This document shows, one piece after another, positions 30,186 to 38,518 of a stretch of DNA of 64,000 nt. The position numbers were made by a program, and so were the translations under genes. The first letter of the stretch is position 1. Each line of letters starts with the position of its first letter. The notes under the pieces are model-generated. The model did not search any database. It was not told where the DNA came from and worked only from the letters and a program-made list of their open reading frames with translations. Source of the DNA: Bacteroides rodentium JCM 16496 (lineage in GTDB: Bacteria > Bacteroidota > Bacteroidia > Bacteroidales > Bacteroidaceae); assembly GCF_000614125.1 (NCBI RefSeq), contig NZ_BAKJ01000012.1:1-64000 (forward strand). The letters run 5' to 3'.

Positions 30186-33014
30186 TTATTCTTTGTCAGG
30201 AGTTTCAGGACTAATCATTGATACCTCAATCTCATTCTTCTGCTTGAACAAGTCGTCGGTGAACTTCTGGATGTCCTTCACGGTGATGCTGTTGACAATC
30301 TGTTCGTAATCCTTTATCGGATTCATACCGGTGAACAGGTACTCGTCAATGCTTCCCAGCCAGTAGCTGTTCTCCTTCAAGTCTTCGGCATGCTTTTTCA
30401 GCATGAACTCCTTCACTTTATTCAGGTCTCCTTCCGACGGGCCAGCTTTGGCGATGTTGCCGAGTTCTGTAAAGATAATCTGCATCAGCTTTTCTCTTTT
30501 TGCCGGAGCGGTTTCGAATATAATTTGCAGAAGGGCCTTTTCTTTCGGATATTTGCTTAACTGGCCGCCTACATATACACCGTAAGTGCCACCTTCGTCT
30601 TCACGTACCTTGGCTGTATAAACCAAGTCAAGAATCTGGCTGGTCATATCCAGCAGGATGTTATTTTTCAGGTCGTACTTGCAGTCACCGTTCAGCAGGA
30701 CGAAATTCGACGCTTTGGCGGTTTCCTGCTTCCTTACGAATTCATTCTTGTAAACTCCCCGGCGCATGTCTACTTTATTGTCCTTGAATGTTTCCTTGCG
30801 GTTGATGGCAGGCAGTGAACCCAGGTACTCGGCGATGAGTGGTTTCATTTCCTCCACATTCACATTTCCTACAAAGATAAAGGTAAAATCGCTGGCATCT
30901 TTGTAGCGGTCTTGATACATGGACAGAATCTTGTCATAATCCATTTTGTCAATCATGTCCGCCTTTATTCTGGCTCTTCTGGGATGGTGCATGTAAATAC
31001 CGGCCGAGACAGAGTCACTGAACGCCACCTGGGGCTCCATTTCCATATTCAGCAAGGCAGCTTTGTTACGGCTCTTGTAGGATGCAAAGGCATCGTCGTC
31101 ACGGCGCGGGGCGGTGAACGTCAAGTAAGTGAGCTGCATCATTGTTTCGAAGTCTTTCGGTGAACAGCTGCCATTGACGGTTTCTGTCTTGTCACCGATA
31201 CTATAGCTGACAGAGGCTTTCTTGCCGGCCAGGACTTTTTCCAGGTCTACGGCACTGAAATTACCCAGACCGCCTACACTCACTGCATCCAGTCCGTTGA
31301 TGTTGATGATTTCCGAGTCGGGGAACAAGGAACTACCGCCCAGGCTGACTCCCTTCATGCGGATTTCGTCTGCCTTGAAGTCTGTCTTCTTGATAATGAC
31401 CTTGACTCCGTTGGAGAGTGTCAGCGTTGTAGTGCCGAATGTATCGTCTGTCTGTTCGGATACAATCTTTCCGCCTTTCGGGGCTTCGGCCATCAAAGGT
31501 TCATCCGACACCTTGTCTACGTAGGCAGTCAGTTTTTCAGCTTTAATATCCTTCAGTATTTTCTTGATTGCATCTTCTGTCGGCATTTTCAATCCTTCCT
31601 TATCCGGGCCGAGGATAGCGACTACCTGGTTGCTGTCTGTCACGAGGGCTTGCATCATCTGGTTCAGCGCGGCAACCGGAATGGCGGGGGCTATCTGGTT
31701 GATGATGGCGTATTCGTTTTCGATGCCCGGAATCGGTTCGTTATCGAGGAAATGACGGACATATTCGTCCACGTACTCTTCATTCTTGCGTTTGTCACGC
31801 TCGTTATAGGCAGATTCCAGTTGGCGCAGATATTCGGCACGGGCACGGTTGTATTCCGTTTCCGTAAAGCCGAATTGGCGGGCGCGCTCGGTTTCGCGCA
31901 GGAGAGTGGCTATTCCGTTTTCTATGGCATCTTCCTTGCAGACAACGACACCGGTGAAGGCACCTTTGGTTTTGGCAACGAAGAAATCACCGTCATAAGT
32001 GGCGGCATATATATAAGGAGGATTGGCGGTCTGTACCAATTCGTTCAGACGCGCATTCAGCATATTGTTGATGAGCGTGGTTGCATAATTCTGTACCAGA
32101 TAGCCCATGTCGCCTTTCTGCTCGTCAGGAGTGGTTTCGTGCTTGTTGAAGATGAGGGCTTGTACATTGGGCTGTTCCTTGTCCTGATAAACCAATACGA
32201 TAGGCTCCTTGTTGTCGTTTACCGGATAGTACTCACGTTTGGCAGCATTGGGCTGGGCGGGAATATCAGAAAACATTTTCTTGATTTGGGCTTCGATGGC
32301 ATCCACGTCTATATCGCCAACTACCACAATGCCCTGAAGGTCCGGACGGTACCACTTTTCATAGTAGTCTCTCAAGGTTTGCGGTTTGAAGTTCATAACG
32401 ACCTCCATCGTTCCGATAGGGAAACAAGTGGCATACTTCGTTCCTTCGAACATGACCGGAAGCATCTTCTCCTGGAAGCGTTGTATGGCGCTCATACGGG
32501 TGCGCCATTCTTCGTTGATGACTCCGCGTTCCTTGTCTATTTCCTTCGGGTCCAGGGTCAAATCGTTGCTCCAGTCGTGCAGAATCAGCAGGCAGGAGTC
32601 GATGGCTCCCGGAGTAGTGACCGGTACATTGGAAATGTTGTATACGGTTTCGTCTACGGAAGTATAGGCGTTCAAGTTCTCACCGAATTTCACCCCGATA
32701 CGCTCCAGGTATTGTTTCAGTGCATCACCGGGGAAGTGGGTCGTTCCATTGAAACACATGTGTTCCAGGAAGTGGGCAAGGCCGCGTTGGTCGGCTTCTT
32801 CCTGAATGGAGCCTACTTTTTGGGCAATGTAGAAGTCGGCCCGGTTTGCAGGCAGGCTGTTCTTGCGGATATAATAGGTCAATCCGTTGTCCAACTTTCC
32901 GATACGGACATTCTTGTCGACCGGGATAGGCGGCATTTGCTGTGCAAATACCTGCTGAAAATTGCAGCAAAGAATTAACGCTACAATCCATAAACCACGT
33001 AATAGATGTTTCAT
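30186..33014 (-). CDS. M16 family zinc metallopeptidase
   Basis: About 942 residues, intact. Signal peptide (ends near QVFAQQ), then the N-terminal M16 domain with the inverted zinc motif H81-F-L-E84-H85 (RGLAHFLEHMCFNGTTHFP). Three further M16-type domains follow, of which the later ones lack the zinc motif, as is usual in pitrilysin-type proteins. The start at 33014 gives a clean signal peptide; the longer frame from 33074 adds a charged extension. It should be a periplasmic or membrane-associated peptidase degrading peptides. Upstream lies the 22-bp GGGAGCA array. Confidence 0.92.
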   Translation of the reverse strand: MKHLLRGLWIVALILCCNFQQVFAQQMPPIPVDKNVRIGKLDNGLTYYIRKNSLPANRADFYIAQKVGSIQEEADQRGLAHFLEHMCFNGTTHFPGDALKQYLERIGVKFGENLNAYTSVDETVYNISNVPVTTPGAIDSCLLILHDWSNDLTLDPKEIDKERGVINEEWRTRMSAIQRFQEKMLPVMFEGTKYATCFPIGTMEVVMNFKPQTLRDYYEKWYRPDLQGIVVVGDIDVDAIEAQIKKMFSDIPAQPNAAKREYYPVNDNKEPIVLVYQDKEQPNVQALIFNKHETTPDEQKGDMGYLVQNYATTLINNMLNARLNELVQTANPPYIYAATYDGDFFVAKTKGAFTGVVVCKEDAIENGIATLLRETERARQFGFTETEYNRARAEYLRQLESAYNERDKRKNEEYVDEYVRHFLDNEPIPGIENEYAIINQIAPAIPVAALNQMMQALVTDSNQVVAILGPDKEGLKMPTEDAIKKILKDIKAEKLTAYVDKVSDEPLMAEAPKGGKIVSEQTDDTFGTTTLTLSNGVKVIIKKTDFKADEIRMKGVSLGGSSLFPDSEIININGLDAVSVGGLGNFSAVDLEKVLAGKKASVSYSIGDKTETVNGSCSPKDFETMMQLTYLTFTAPRRDDDAFASYKSRNKAALLNMEMEPQVAFSDSVSAGIYMHHPRRARIKADMIDKMDYDKILSMYQDRYKDASDFTFIFVGNVNVEEMKPLIAEYLGSLPAINRKETFKDNKVDMRRGVYKNEFVRKQETAKASNFVLLNGDCKYDLKNNILLDMTSQILDLVYTAKVREDEGGTYGVYVGGQLSKYPKEKALLQIIFETAPAKREKLMQIIFTELGNIAKAGPSEGDLNKVKEFMLKKHAEDLKENSYWLGSIDEYLFTGMNPIKDYEQIVNSITVKDIQKFTDDLFKQKNEIEVSMISPETPDKE

Positions 33015-33138
33015 ATTTATTATGAATTTAAATTGTTTCTGAATTATCTGTCGGACGGTTCTTTTATAAATCACAATGTTTCTTGCTTTTTTAGCCCTTT
33101 CTCCTTCTTGTCTGCTCCGTATCTATACCTACGGAGGA

Positions 33139-33204
33139 GGTAGGGAGCAGACAGGGAGCAGGTAGGGAGCAGACAGGGAGCAGGTAGGGAGCAGACAGGG
33201 AGCA
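33139..33204. repeat. Three exact 22-bp tandem repeats (six 11-mers)
   Basis: GGTAGGGAGCAGACAGGGAG plus CA repeats three times without change (33139, 33161, 33183). Each unit is itself two related 11-mers ending in AGGGAGCA. Just upstream, 33105-33137 can pair with itself (CTCCGTA with TACGGAG; TGTCTGCTCC with GGAGCAGACA in the array). It lies between kdsA and the M16 gene. Confidence 0.85.
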
Positions 33205-33214
33205 GATGGGGAGG

Positions 33215-34017
33215 TCATCCGACTGCTTCCCGGATGCGGACTAATTTGGTCAGCAGGTCTTCCAGCAGGTCGAGTTTCAGCATGTTGGCGCCGTCACTTT
33301 TGGCTGCGGCGGGATTTTCGTGGGTTTCGATGAACAGTCCGTCTACACCTACGGCAACACCGGCTTTGGCTACGGTCTCGATAAGTTGCGGCATACCTCC
33401 CGTGACACCGCTGGTCTGGTTGGGCTGTTGCAGGGAGTGGGTTACATCCAGGATGACGGGGAAACCGAAGGTCTGCATTTCGGGGATGCCGCGATAGTCG
33501 ATGACTAAATCCTGATAACCGAAAGTAGTTCCGCGTTCCGTCAGCATGACGTTCCTATTGCCTGCTTCCACTACTTTATCAGCCGCAAAGCGCATGGCAA
33601 GCGGAGAGAGGAACTGCCCTTTCTTGATGTTGATGGTTTTTCCGGTTTTGGCGGCGGCTACAAGCAGGTCTGTCTGCCGGCAGAGGAAGGCGGGAATTTG
33701 CAGGATATCCACATATTCGGCAGCATGGTGGCTTCTTCGGCTGCATGAATGTCGGTCACGGTAGGTACTCCGAAGGTGGTGTGCACTTTTTGCAGTATTT
33801 TCAGGGCCTTTTCGTCGCCGATGCCCATAAAGGAATCCAGGCGAGAACGGTTGGCTTTGCGGTACGACCCTTTGAATACATAGGGGATTTGCAGCTTTTC
33901 GGTGATGGTTACGATACGTTCGGCAATGCGCATTGCCATTTCTTCCCCTTCAATGACGCAAGGACCTGCCAATAGGAAGAAGTTTCCGGCAGGATTGTTT
34001 TTTAGTTGTTCTATCAT
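33215..34017 (-). CDS. kdsA: 3-deoxy-8-phosphooctulonate synthase
   Basis: Condenses phosphoenolpyruvate and arabinose-5-phosphate to KDO-8-phosphate for lipopolysaccharide. Family motifs: LLAGPCVIEGEEMAMRIAE, YVFKGSYRKANRSR, TDIHAAEEA, LIVDYRGIPEMQTFGFPVI, DVTHSLQQPN, ETHENPAAAKSDGANML. One break at about 33724 (one base short) repairs to ATMAAEYVDILQIPAFLCRQ, giving 267 residues, the expected length. It is the last gene of miaA - lipid kinase - kdsA on the minus strand. Confidence 0.95.
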
Positions 34018-34024
34018 AAAACGG

Positions 34025-34125
34025 TTATTAGTTATTAGTGATTGGTGAATAGTGATTGGTGATTGGTTATTAGTGATTAGTGATTAGTGATTAACATTTT
34101 CGGCTAATCACCAATCACTAATAAC
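34025..34125. repeat. Ten heptamer repeats folding back on a partial complement
   Basis: TTATTAG/TGATTGG/TGATTAG-type 7-mers run without gaps from 34025 to 34094. Bases 34105-34125 are the reverse complement of part of this run (GTTATTAGTGATTGGTGA), so a long hairpin with several registers can form. It fills the gap between the lipid kinase and kdsA genes. A small relative, three copies of CTATTTA, lies at about 35075-35095 after miaA. Confidence 0.8.
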
Positions 34126-34129
34126 TACC

Positions 34130-35055
34130 TCAGTTTGGTATAATCAATGTTATAGCTTCATGCAGTACGCTGATGTCCAGTGGAAAATGACGGTCGAGAA
34201 TGCGTCCGTCCAAATCGACAGAGGCATTTTGCGCACGCAGCACTTTTACTTTTTGCGTACGGTAGGGCATCACTACCTTGTGGTTCAGAATCCGCCCTTG
34301 GATAAGCATCCACAATCCCGACCATAGTTGCAGCAATTCGGGACGGTAAATGACGGAAACATCCAGCCAGCCATTATAGGGCACTGCACTGGGCGCTTGT
34401 CCGTATCCCCACGCACTGCCTATGCAGACAGTCATGATGCGTCCGCGTATGTGTTCGCCGTTTATCTTGAGATGCATGCGGTACAGCTTCCGTTCGAAGA
34501 TAATGGACAGCAGTGCCATGAAGTAGGAGAGGAACTTCACTCCCCAGAAGCGCTTGCACTGGTCGGTGATTTTCACGATACGGGCTCCCAGGCCTATGTT
34601 GATGGCATTGAGAAAGTAGCGTGTCAGATGCTTTTCACCGTCGTAATAATAGCAGGTACCCACGTCTATTTTCCGGCGGCGGTTGTTGATGATGCAATCC
34701 ACCGCTTTCTTGTAGTCCGAACTCATTTCCCAATAGTCGGCAAAGTCATTTCCTATGCCATTGGGGATGATGCCGATGGTATATTCTCCTTGTCCGGTGC
34801 ATTGGAAAGCATGATGCCGTTAATGACGTCATTCAGTGCGCCGTCACCACCTACTACAACAATGGTGCGGTAGCCGTTGTTGGCAAGGATACCTGCCAGA
34901 CGCTCTACCGAACCGAACCCTTCGGACTGCACATAGTCGTAAGGCACACCTTTGCTGTCTATGTATTCTTTGATTTCTTTCCACCGTTTCTGCACTTTCC
35001 GTGTTCCGGCTTTGGGGTTGTATATCACCCCCAACTTTTCGGGTTCTGCACTCAT
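34130..35055 (-). CDS. Diacylglycerol kinase-family lipid kinase
   Basis: YegS/DgkB-type lipid kinase: GVIYNPKAGTRKVQKRW, TIVVVGGDGALNDVING (the GGDGT-like nucleotide motif, here GGDGAL), IIPNGIGNDFA after repair, and GTCYYYDGEKHLTRYFLNAI. One break at about 34781 (one T short) joins the two halves, giving about 308 residues. Members phosphorylate diacylglycerol or related lipids, or sphingoid lipids in Bacteroides. The third motif residue is Ala instead of the usual Thr. Lies between miaA and kdsA in one direction. Confidence 0.88.
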
Positions 35056-35122
35056 GATTTTATTTACGATTTGACTATTTACTATTTACTATTTAAATTC
35101 CCCCGGTCACTTTATCGTTTCA

Positions 35123-36040
35123 TCATCCTTCCAACTTCTTCTTTACAAAAGCTATCTTTTCTTCCATCGGCCACCGGGCATTCATCCAATGGATGGTAAA
35201 TCCACGCCGTTCCATACCGCGGAACCAGGTCATCTGGCGTTTGGCAAACTGGTGGATGGCTGTTTCCAGTTGCGTGAACATTTCTTCATAGGTCAACTTG
35301 CCGATGACGTGGAGTGTCAGATACTTGTATTCCAGTCCGTAATAGATGAGGTCATCCGGTTGGATGCCTTGCTCTATCAGACGGCGCACTTCGTCTATCA
35401 TTCCTTCTTCCAGGCGCTGGTGCAGGCGGTGGGTGATTTTCTCCCGACGCAATTCCCGGTCGATGTCCACACCTATGATGAGGCTGTTCAGCTGGGGGAA
35501 GGAACGTTCGTCTACCGGGGTATGGGCATAATACTCTTCGATTTCGATGGCTCGTATGGCACGTTTGGCTGTGTCCACGTCCGTGGTATTGTGCAGGCTT
35601 TTGTAACCTTTCAGTATGTCGGTCAGTTCTTCCAGTGATTTGTCTGCCAGACGGGTGCGCAACTCGGGATTCTCGGGTACGGGCAGCAGACGGTAGCCTT
35701 TCAGCACTGATTCGAGATACATTCCGGTTCCTCCACATACAACGGGCAGGCAACCTTTTTGTTTAATAGTCTCGTAAGCATTCAAGAAATCACGCTGATA
35801 CTCGAAAACATTGTACTTATAGCCCGGGTCGGCTATGTCGATGAGGTGATAGGGAATCTGTTTCCCGTCGACGGTATAGTCGGCAAGGTCTTTGCCGGTG
35901 CCCAGGTCCATCCCCCGGTAGATTTGCCGTGAATCGGCACTGATGATTTCCGTATGGAGTTCGGCGGCCAAGGCGGCTGCAAATGGAGTCTTTCCTGAAG
36001 CGGTAGGCCCTAATATGGCGATTAAATCATAGTCTGGCAT
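35123..36040 (-). CDS. miaA: tRNA dimethylallyltransferase
   Basis: Transfers a dimethylallyl group to A37 of tRNAs reading UNN codons. Motifs: ILGPTASGKTPFAAALA (P-loop), EIISADSRQIYRGMDLGTGK, PYHLIDIADP, GGTGMYLESVL, KRAIRAIEI, QMTWFRGM. About 305 residues, intact. The start at 36040 is preferred over 36109 because a minus-7 box lies at 36066-36073 and the longer start would be upstream of the transcript start. First gene of a three-gene minus-strand unit with the lipid kinase and kdsA. Confidence 0.95.
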   Translation of the reverse strand: MPDYDLIAILGPTASGKTPFAAALAAELHTEIISADSRQIYRGMDLGTGKDLADYTVDGKQIPYHLIDIADPGYKYNVFEYQRDFLNAYETIKQKGCLPVVCGGTGMYLESVLKGYRLLPVPENPELRTRLADKSLEELTDILKGYKSLHNTTDVDTAKRAIRAIEIEEYYAHTPVDERSFPQLNSLIIGVDIDRELRREKITHRLHQRLEEGMIDEVRRLIEQGIQPDDLIYYGLEYKYLTLHVIGKLTYEEMFTQLETAIHQFAKRQMTWFRGMERRGFTIHWMNARWPMEEKIAFVKKKLEG

Positions 36041-36065
36041 ATATAAGTTCTTGTTAATCTCACTA

Positions 36066-36200
36066 CAAAGATAGTGCAAACCGAATGCATAAAAAATGAA
36101 CTCGTTCATTTTTTATGCTGAGGTGCAGCTTATCTTCGTGTTAGTGCAAAGATAATGCAAACTGGGAGTATAATGGAAAGAACTTGCTCATTTTTTTACG
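36066..36200 (-). promoter_or_regulatory. Duplicated miaA promoter region with perfect palindrome
   Basis: Two imperfect direct copies about 81 bases apart each carry minus-strand TATCTTTG or its equivalent (36066-36073 and 36147-36154), followed upstream by a GCAAAC element and an AACTCGTTCATTTTTT-like stretch (36099-36117; 36180-36199). The downstream copy holds a perfect 15-base inverted repeat with a 2-base centre, GCATAAAAAATGAAC (36087-36101) and its complement to 36118. Confidence 0.65.
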
Positions 36201-36215
36201 TGATGCTATACCTTC

Positions 36216-36237
36216 TTTTCTGCTTTGAAGCAGAAAA
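36216..36237. terminator. TTTTCTGCTT hairpin
   Basis: TTTTCTGCTT (36216-36225) and AAGCAGAAAA (36228-36237) form a perfect 10-bp stem with a two-base loop, flanked by A and T runs. Which transcript it might end is unclear. Confidence 0.45.
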
Positions 36238-36311
36238 AGTGAAAAAGGACGTGAAAACGAGCATTCGTCTTATTAAAATATGTTATGAAACATGCTTTTT
36301 TTCTTGGAAAG

Positions 36312-36342
36312 TTTGTCAATGTCCCAAAAGTCCGTACATTTG
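36312..36342 (+). promoter_or_regulatory. Promoter of the small RNA
   Basis: Minus-33 TTTG at 36312-36315 and minus-7 TACATTTG at 36335-36342 with a 19-base spacer, a full match to the Bacteroides vegetative promoter. No protein gene follows. Confidence 0.75.
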
Positions 36343-36349
36343 CAATGTG

Positions 36350-36410
36350 TTTTTCATAGTATTAGATTTAAGGTTAACAAAGGTTGGAGTACAGCGGTAC
36401 TCCTTTTTTT
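36350..36410 (+). ncRNA. Probable small RNA, about 60 nt
   Basis: A transcript beginning about 7-8 bases after the minus-7 box would run through CATAGTATTAGATTTAAGG and TTAACAAAGGTT to a stem GGAGTAC/GTACTCC (36386-36403) and seven T (36404-36410). No start codon with a useful frame lies inside. From memory, the middle segment recurs in several Bacteroides intergenic regions, each time with a different terminator stem, and may belong to a described multicopy sRNA family (FopS); this identity was not checked. Confidence 0.65.
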
Positions 36411-37043
36411 ATGCCCTAAACTGAACTTTGGCGCATTTTGAAAGTCTGGAATTTCATCATTCCTGTCGTACAATGTAGTTGCTGTGGTATTAACCTGTTT
36501 AATTTACGGCAGTTATCGGGAGTCAGATGCCGATAGTTTGGCAAATGATAGGCATGAATAATGCAGGTTAAAGGGGGCGTCAGCCGACAAGTCGGCTCTG
36601 CTCCTGGTAACTTTATCACTGAGTATAAATTAGGCAAACAAAGCTTCATGCCCTTCAACTTTATAGAAATCGGCTGCCTTACAGCGGTTTGTGGTGAAAC
36701 CTATTGGGGCGGGAAATAGATAGGACGACTGATGCTGAAGCTTGGGGTTGGAACTGCATTTCTGTTGAAAGTAGTACTAATAATTGTCTTAAATGCCTAT
36801 CTTTGCTTTAGAATATCAAAAGACAAGCTATCATGGAACAAAGGATTTATCCTATTGGAAGGCTTCCGGTATCTACACCCGTTCAGCCTGCTCAATACAT
36901 TTGATGCGATGTCGTTCGGCAGCTCAGAATTCAAACTTTATCAATTGGGGTATCCCAATCAAGAGCTGAAGGAGGGTTTTCTGATACAATTGGGCGGCAA
37001 CTTTTTCTTCTTTCATATAGATAATGTATTGGTTAACAGTAAT
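36411..37043. other. Gene-poor stretch with orphan operator-like site
   Basis: No convincing gene. A plus-strand minus-7 box TATCTTTG (36798-36805) is followed by ATG at 36832, which opens MEQRIYPIGRLPVSTP before stopping after about 23 codons. The first residues faintly resemble DinB/YfiT proteins, so a decayed gene is possible. At 36764-36783 lies a close copy of the element found upstream of the GH29 gene (listed separately). Confidence 0.45.
36764..36783. promoter_or_regulatory. Orphan copy of candidate HTCS operator
   Basis: GTTGAAAGTAGTACTAATAA differs from the GH29-upstream element (44151-44170, GTTGAAAGTAGTACCAATAT) at only two of 20 positions. It is not next to any intact PUL gene. 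A degenerate minus-strand minus-7 (TATCTATTT, 36714-36722) lies beside it in the same orientation as at GH29. Confidence 0.45.
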
Positions 37044-37076
37044 GATGAGGATATGTCAGAACTGACATATCCTCAT
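37044..37076 (-). terminator. Hairpin after GH88 gene
   Basis: ATGAGGATATGTCAG (37046-37060) pairs perfectly with CTGACATATCCTCAT (37062-37076), a 15-bp stem eight bases beyond the GH88 stop codon. There is no long T-run. Confidence 0.65.
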
Positions 37077-37083
37077 TTATCAT

Positions 37084-38348
37084 TTATTTCTGCATGTCCA
37101 AATACCGTTTCAAGGCTTCCAAATAATAATAGTCTGCGTAGTTCAGGGGAGTGTCAATTTCCGAACCGTGAGGCAGGGAACCCACTGAGTGCATTAATAT
37201 AAATCCTTGATTCTCGTCTTTCTCTGCAAGGTAATTTTTCCCGGAAAGATTTTTGAGTAGAGCTTCGGCATACTTGAAATACTTTAGTCCATCGGAAGCG
37301 AAGGTACTGAGTTCCATAAAGGCGGATGCAGTGACGGATGCTGCAGAAGCGTCACGTGGGGTAGCTTCGCTGTCGGGGGCATCGTAGTCCCAATATGGGA
37401 TGCTGTCGTTTGTGGTCACTCGTTTCATTATCATATCTGCTATGCGGGTAGCATGTTTCAGAAAAGCGGTGTCGCGTGTTTCACGGTAACATGCTGTGTA
37501 GCCGTATACCGCCCATGCCTGGCCTCGCGACCAGTTGGACGTGTCGCTTTGTCCCTGGTGTGTGCCTTTACTTTCCACTGTACCATCGTTGTTGTAGCTG
37601 ATGACATGATAACAAGTATAGTCTGGGCGGAAGTGATGCTTCATGGTAGTCTTGGCATGTTTCACGGCCACATCATAGTATTTCTTGTTGCCGGTGAGCT
37701 TGCTGGCATTGAAGAGCAAATCCAGATTCATCATGTTATCAATAATGACGGGATAGTTCCAGTGCCCGAAGTCCCAGGAACGGATACAGCCAATCTGTTC
37801 GTTGAAGCGGAGGCAGAGATTGTCGCAGTCTCTACCAGTACATTCAGTATGCTGTCATTGGGGGCCAGTCGCAAGGCGTTCCCATAGCTGCAATTCATCA
37901 TGAAGCCGATGTCGTGGTTGTCTTTGTAGTGACGGATAGGATTCAGCATGTTGGTGTATCTGATGGCTTGTTCTTTCAGCTCTTTGTCCCCCGTCATTTC
38001 GTATGCATACCAAAGACTGCCGGGAAAGAAACCGCTTGTCCAGTCGTAGATGTTGCAAAGACGTCTTTTGCCTAATTTTTCGGCGGGTGGATTAGGCCAA
38101 AGAGAATCTTGGAAGACTTTGGCATCCTGCTCCATCTGGCTGACGAGGAAGTCGAGCTCATATTCGGTGTAGGTGGAACGGGGCATCAAGGCCGAGTCGG
38201 CAATTTCTCTTGCAGTTTGCTTTAGTTGGTAGGAAGAGGCGTCCAATGCGTGTTCCGTCCAGTTCTGATAGGAGTCTTCGGACTTATTCTGGCAGCTTGC
38301 CAGTCCGAGGGCAATGAGGGCTGCGCTTACAAATAAACTTTTTTTCAT
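37084..38348 (-). CDS. GH88 unsaturated glucuronyl hydrolase lipoprotein
   Basis: Removes the 4,5-unsaturated uronic acid left on oligosaccharides by polysaccharide lyases. Lipobox GLASCQN; GH88 alpha/alpha-barrel motifs YDWTSGFFPGSLWYAYE, IGFMMNCSYGNALRL, VIIDNMMNLDLLFNASKLTG (family Asp), HVISYNNDGTVESKGTHQG, SNWSRGQAWAVYGYTACYRE and WDYDAP. One break at about 37824 (one base short) repairs to ETADNLCLRFNEQIGC; the product is about 421 residues. It has its own minus-7 box (38407-38414) and lies just after the HTCS gene, so it likely forms part of that regulon. Confidence 0.9.
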
Positions 38349-38406
38349 GGTTGGTATGTATTACGTATAAAAATAGACAGTCTGTAGACTGTTGTGTTTC
38401 TATACG

Positions 38407-38486
38407 CAAAGATAGGGGATTGGCGCAGAAGGGAAGGATAAGATTGTCGAATGAATGAATGCAGATATTTAAAAGTGTCCTAATAT
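38407..38486 (-). promoter_or_regulatory. GH88 promoter with candidate HTCS site
   Basis: Minus-7 TATCTTTG at 38407-38414. About 60 bases upstream, 38475-38486 reads ATATTAGGACAC on the minus strand, shared with the lyase promoter at 58183-58195 and related to the GH29 element. Confidence 0.6.
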
Positions 38487-38518
38487 TGTTGAATACCTTC
38501 CCAACTTTGTCCAAAGAG

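Noticed and set aside
31650..32978. Open frame of 442 codons on the plus strand
   Set aside because: Antisense to the M16 peptidase gene; an effect of its codon bias.
36416..36658. Minus-strand frame of 80 codons
   Set aside because: Low-complexity composition, no signal peptide, domain or clear promoter.
36732..37202. Plus-strand frame of 156 codons
   Set aside because: It overlaps the 3-prime end of the GH88 gene on the other strand, crosses a strong hairpin and has no recognisable domain.
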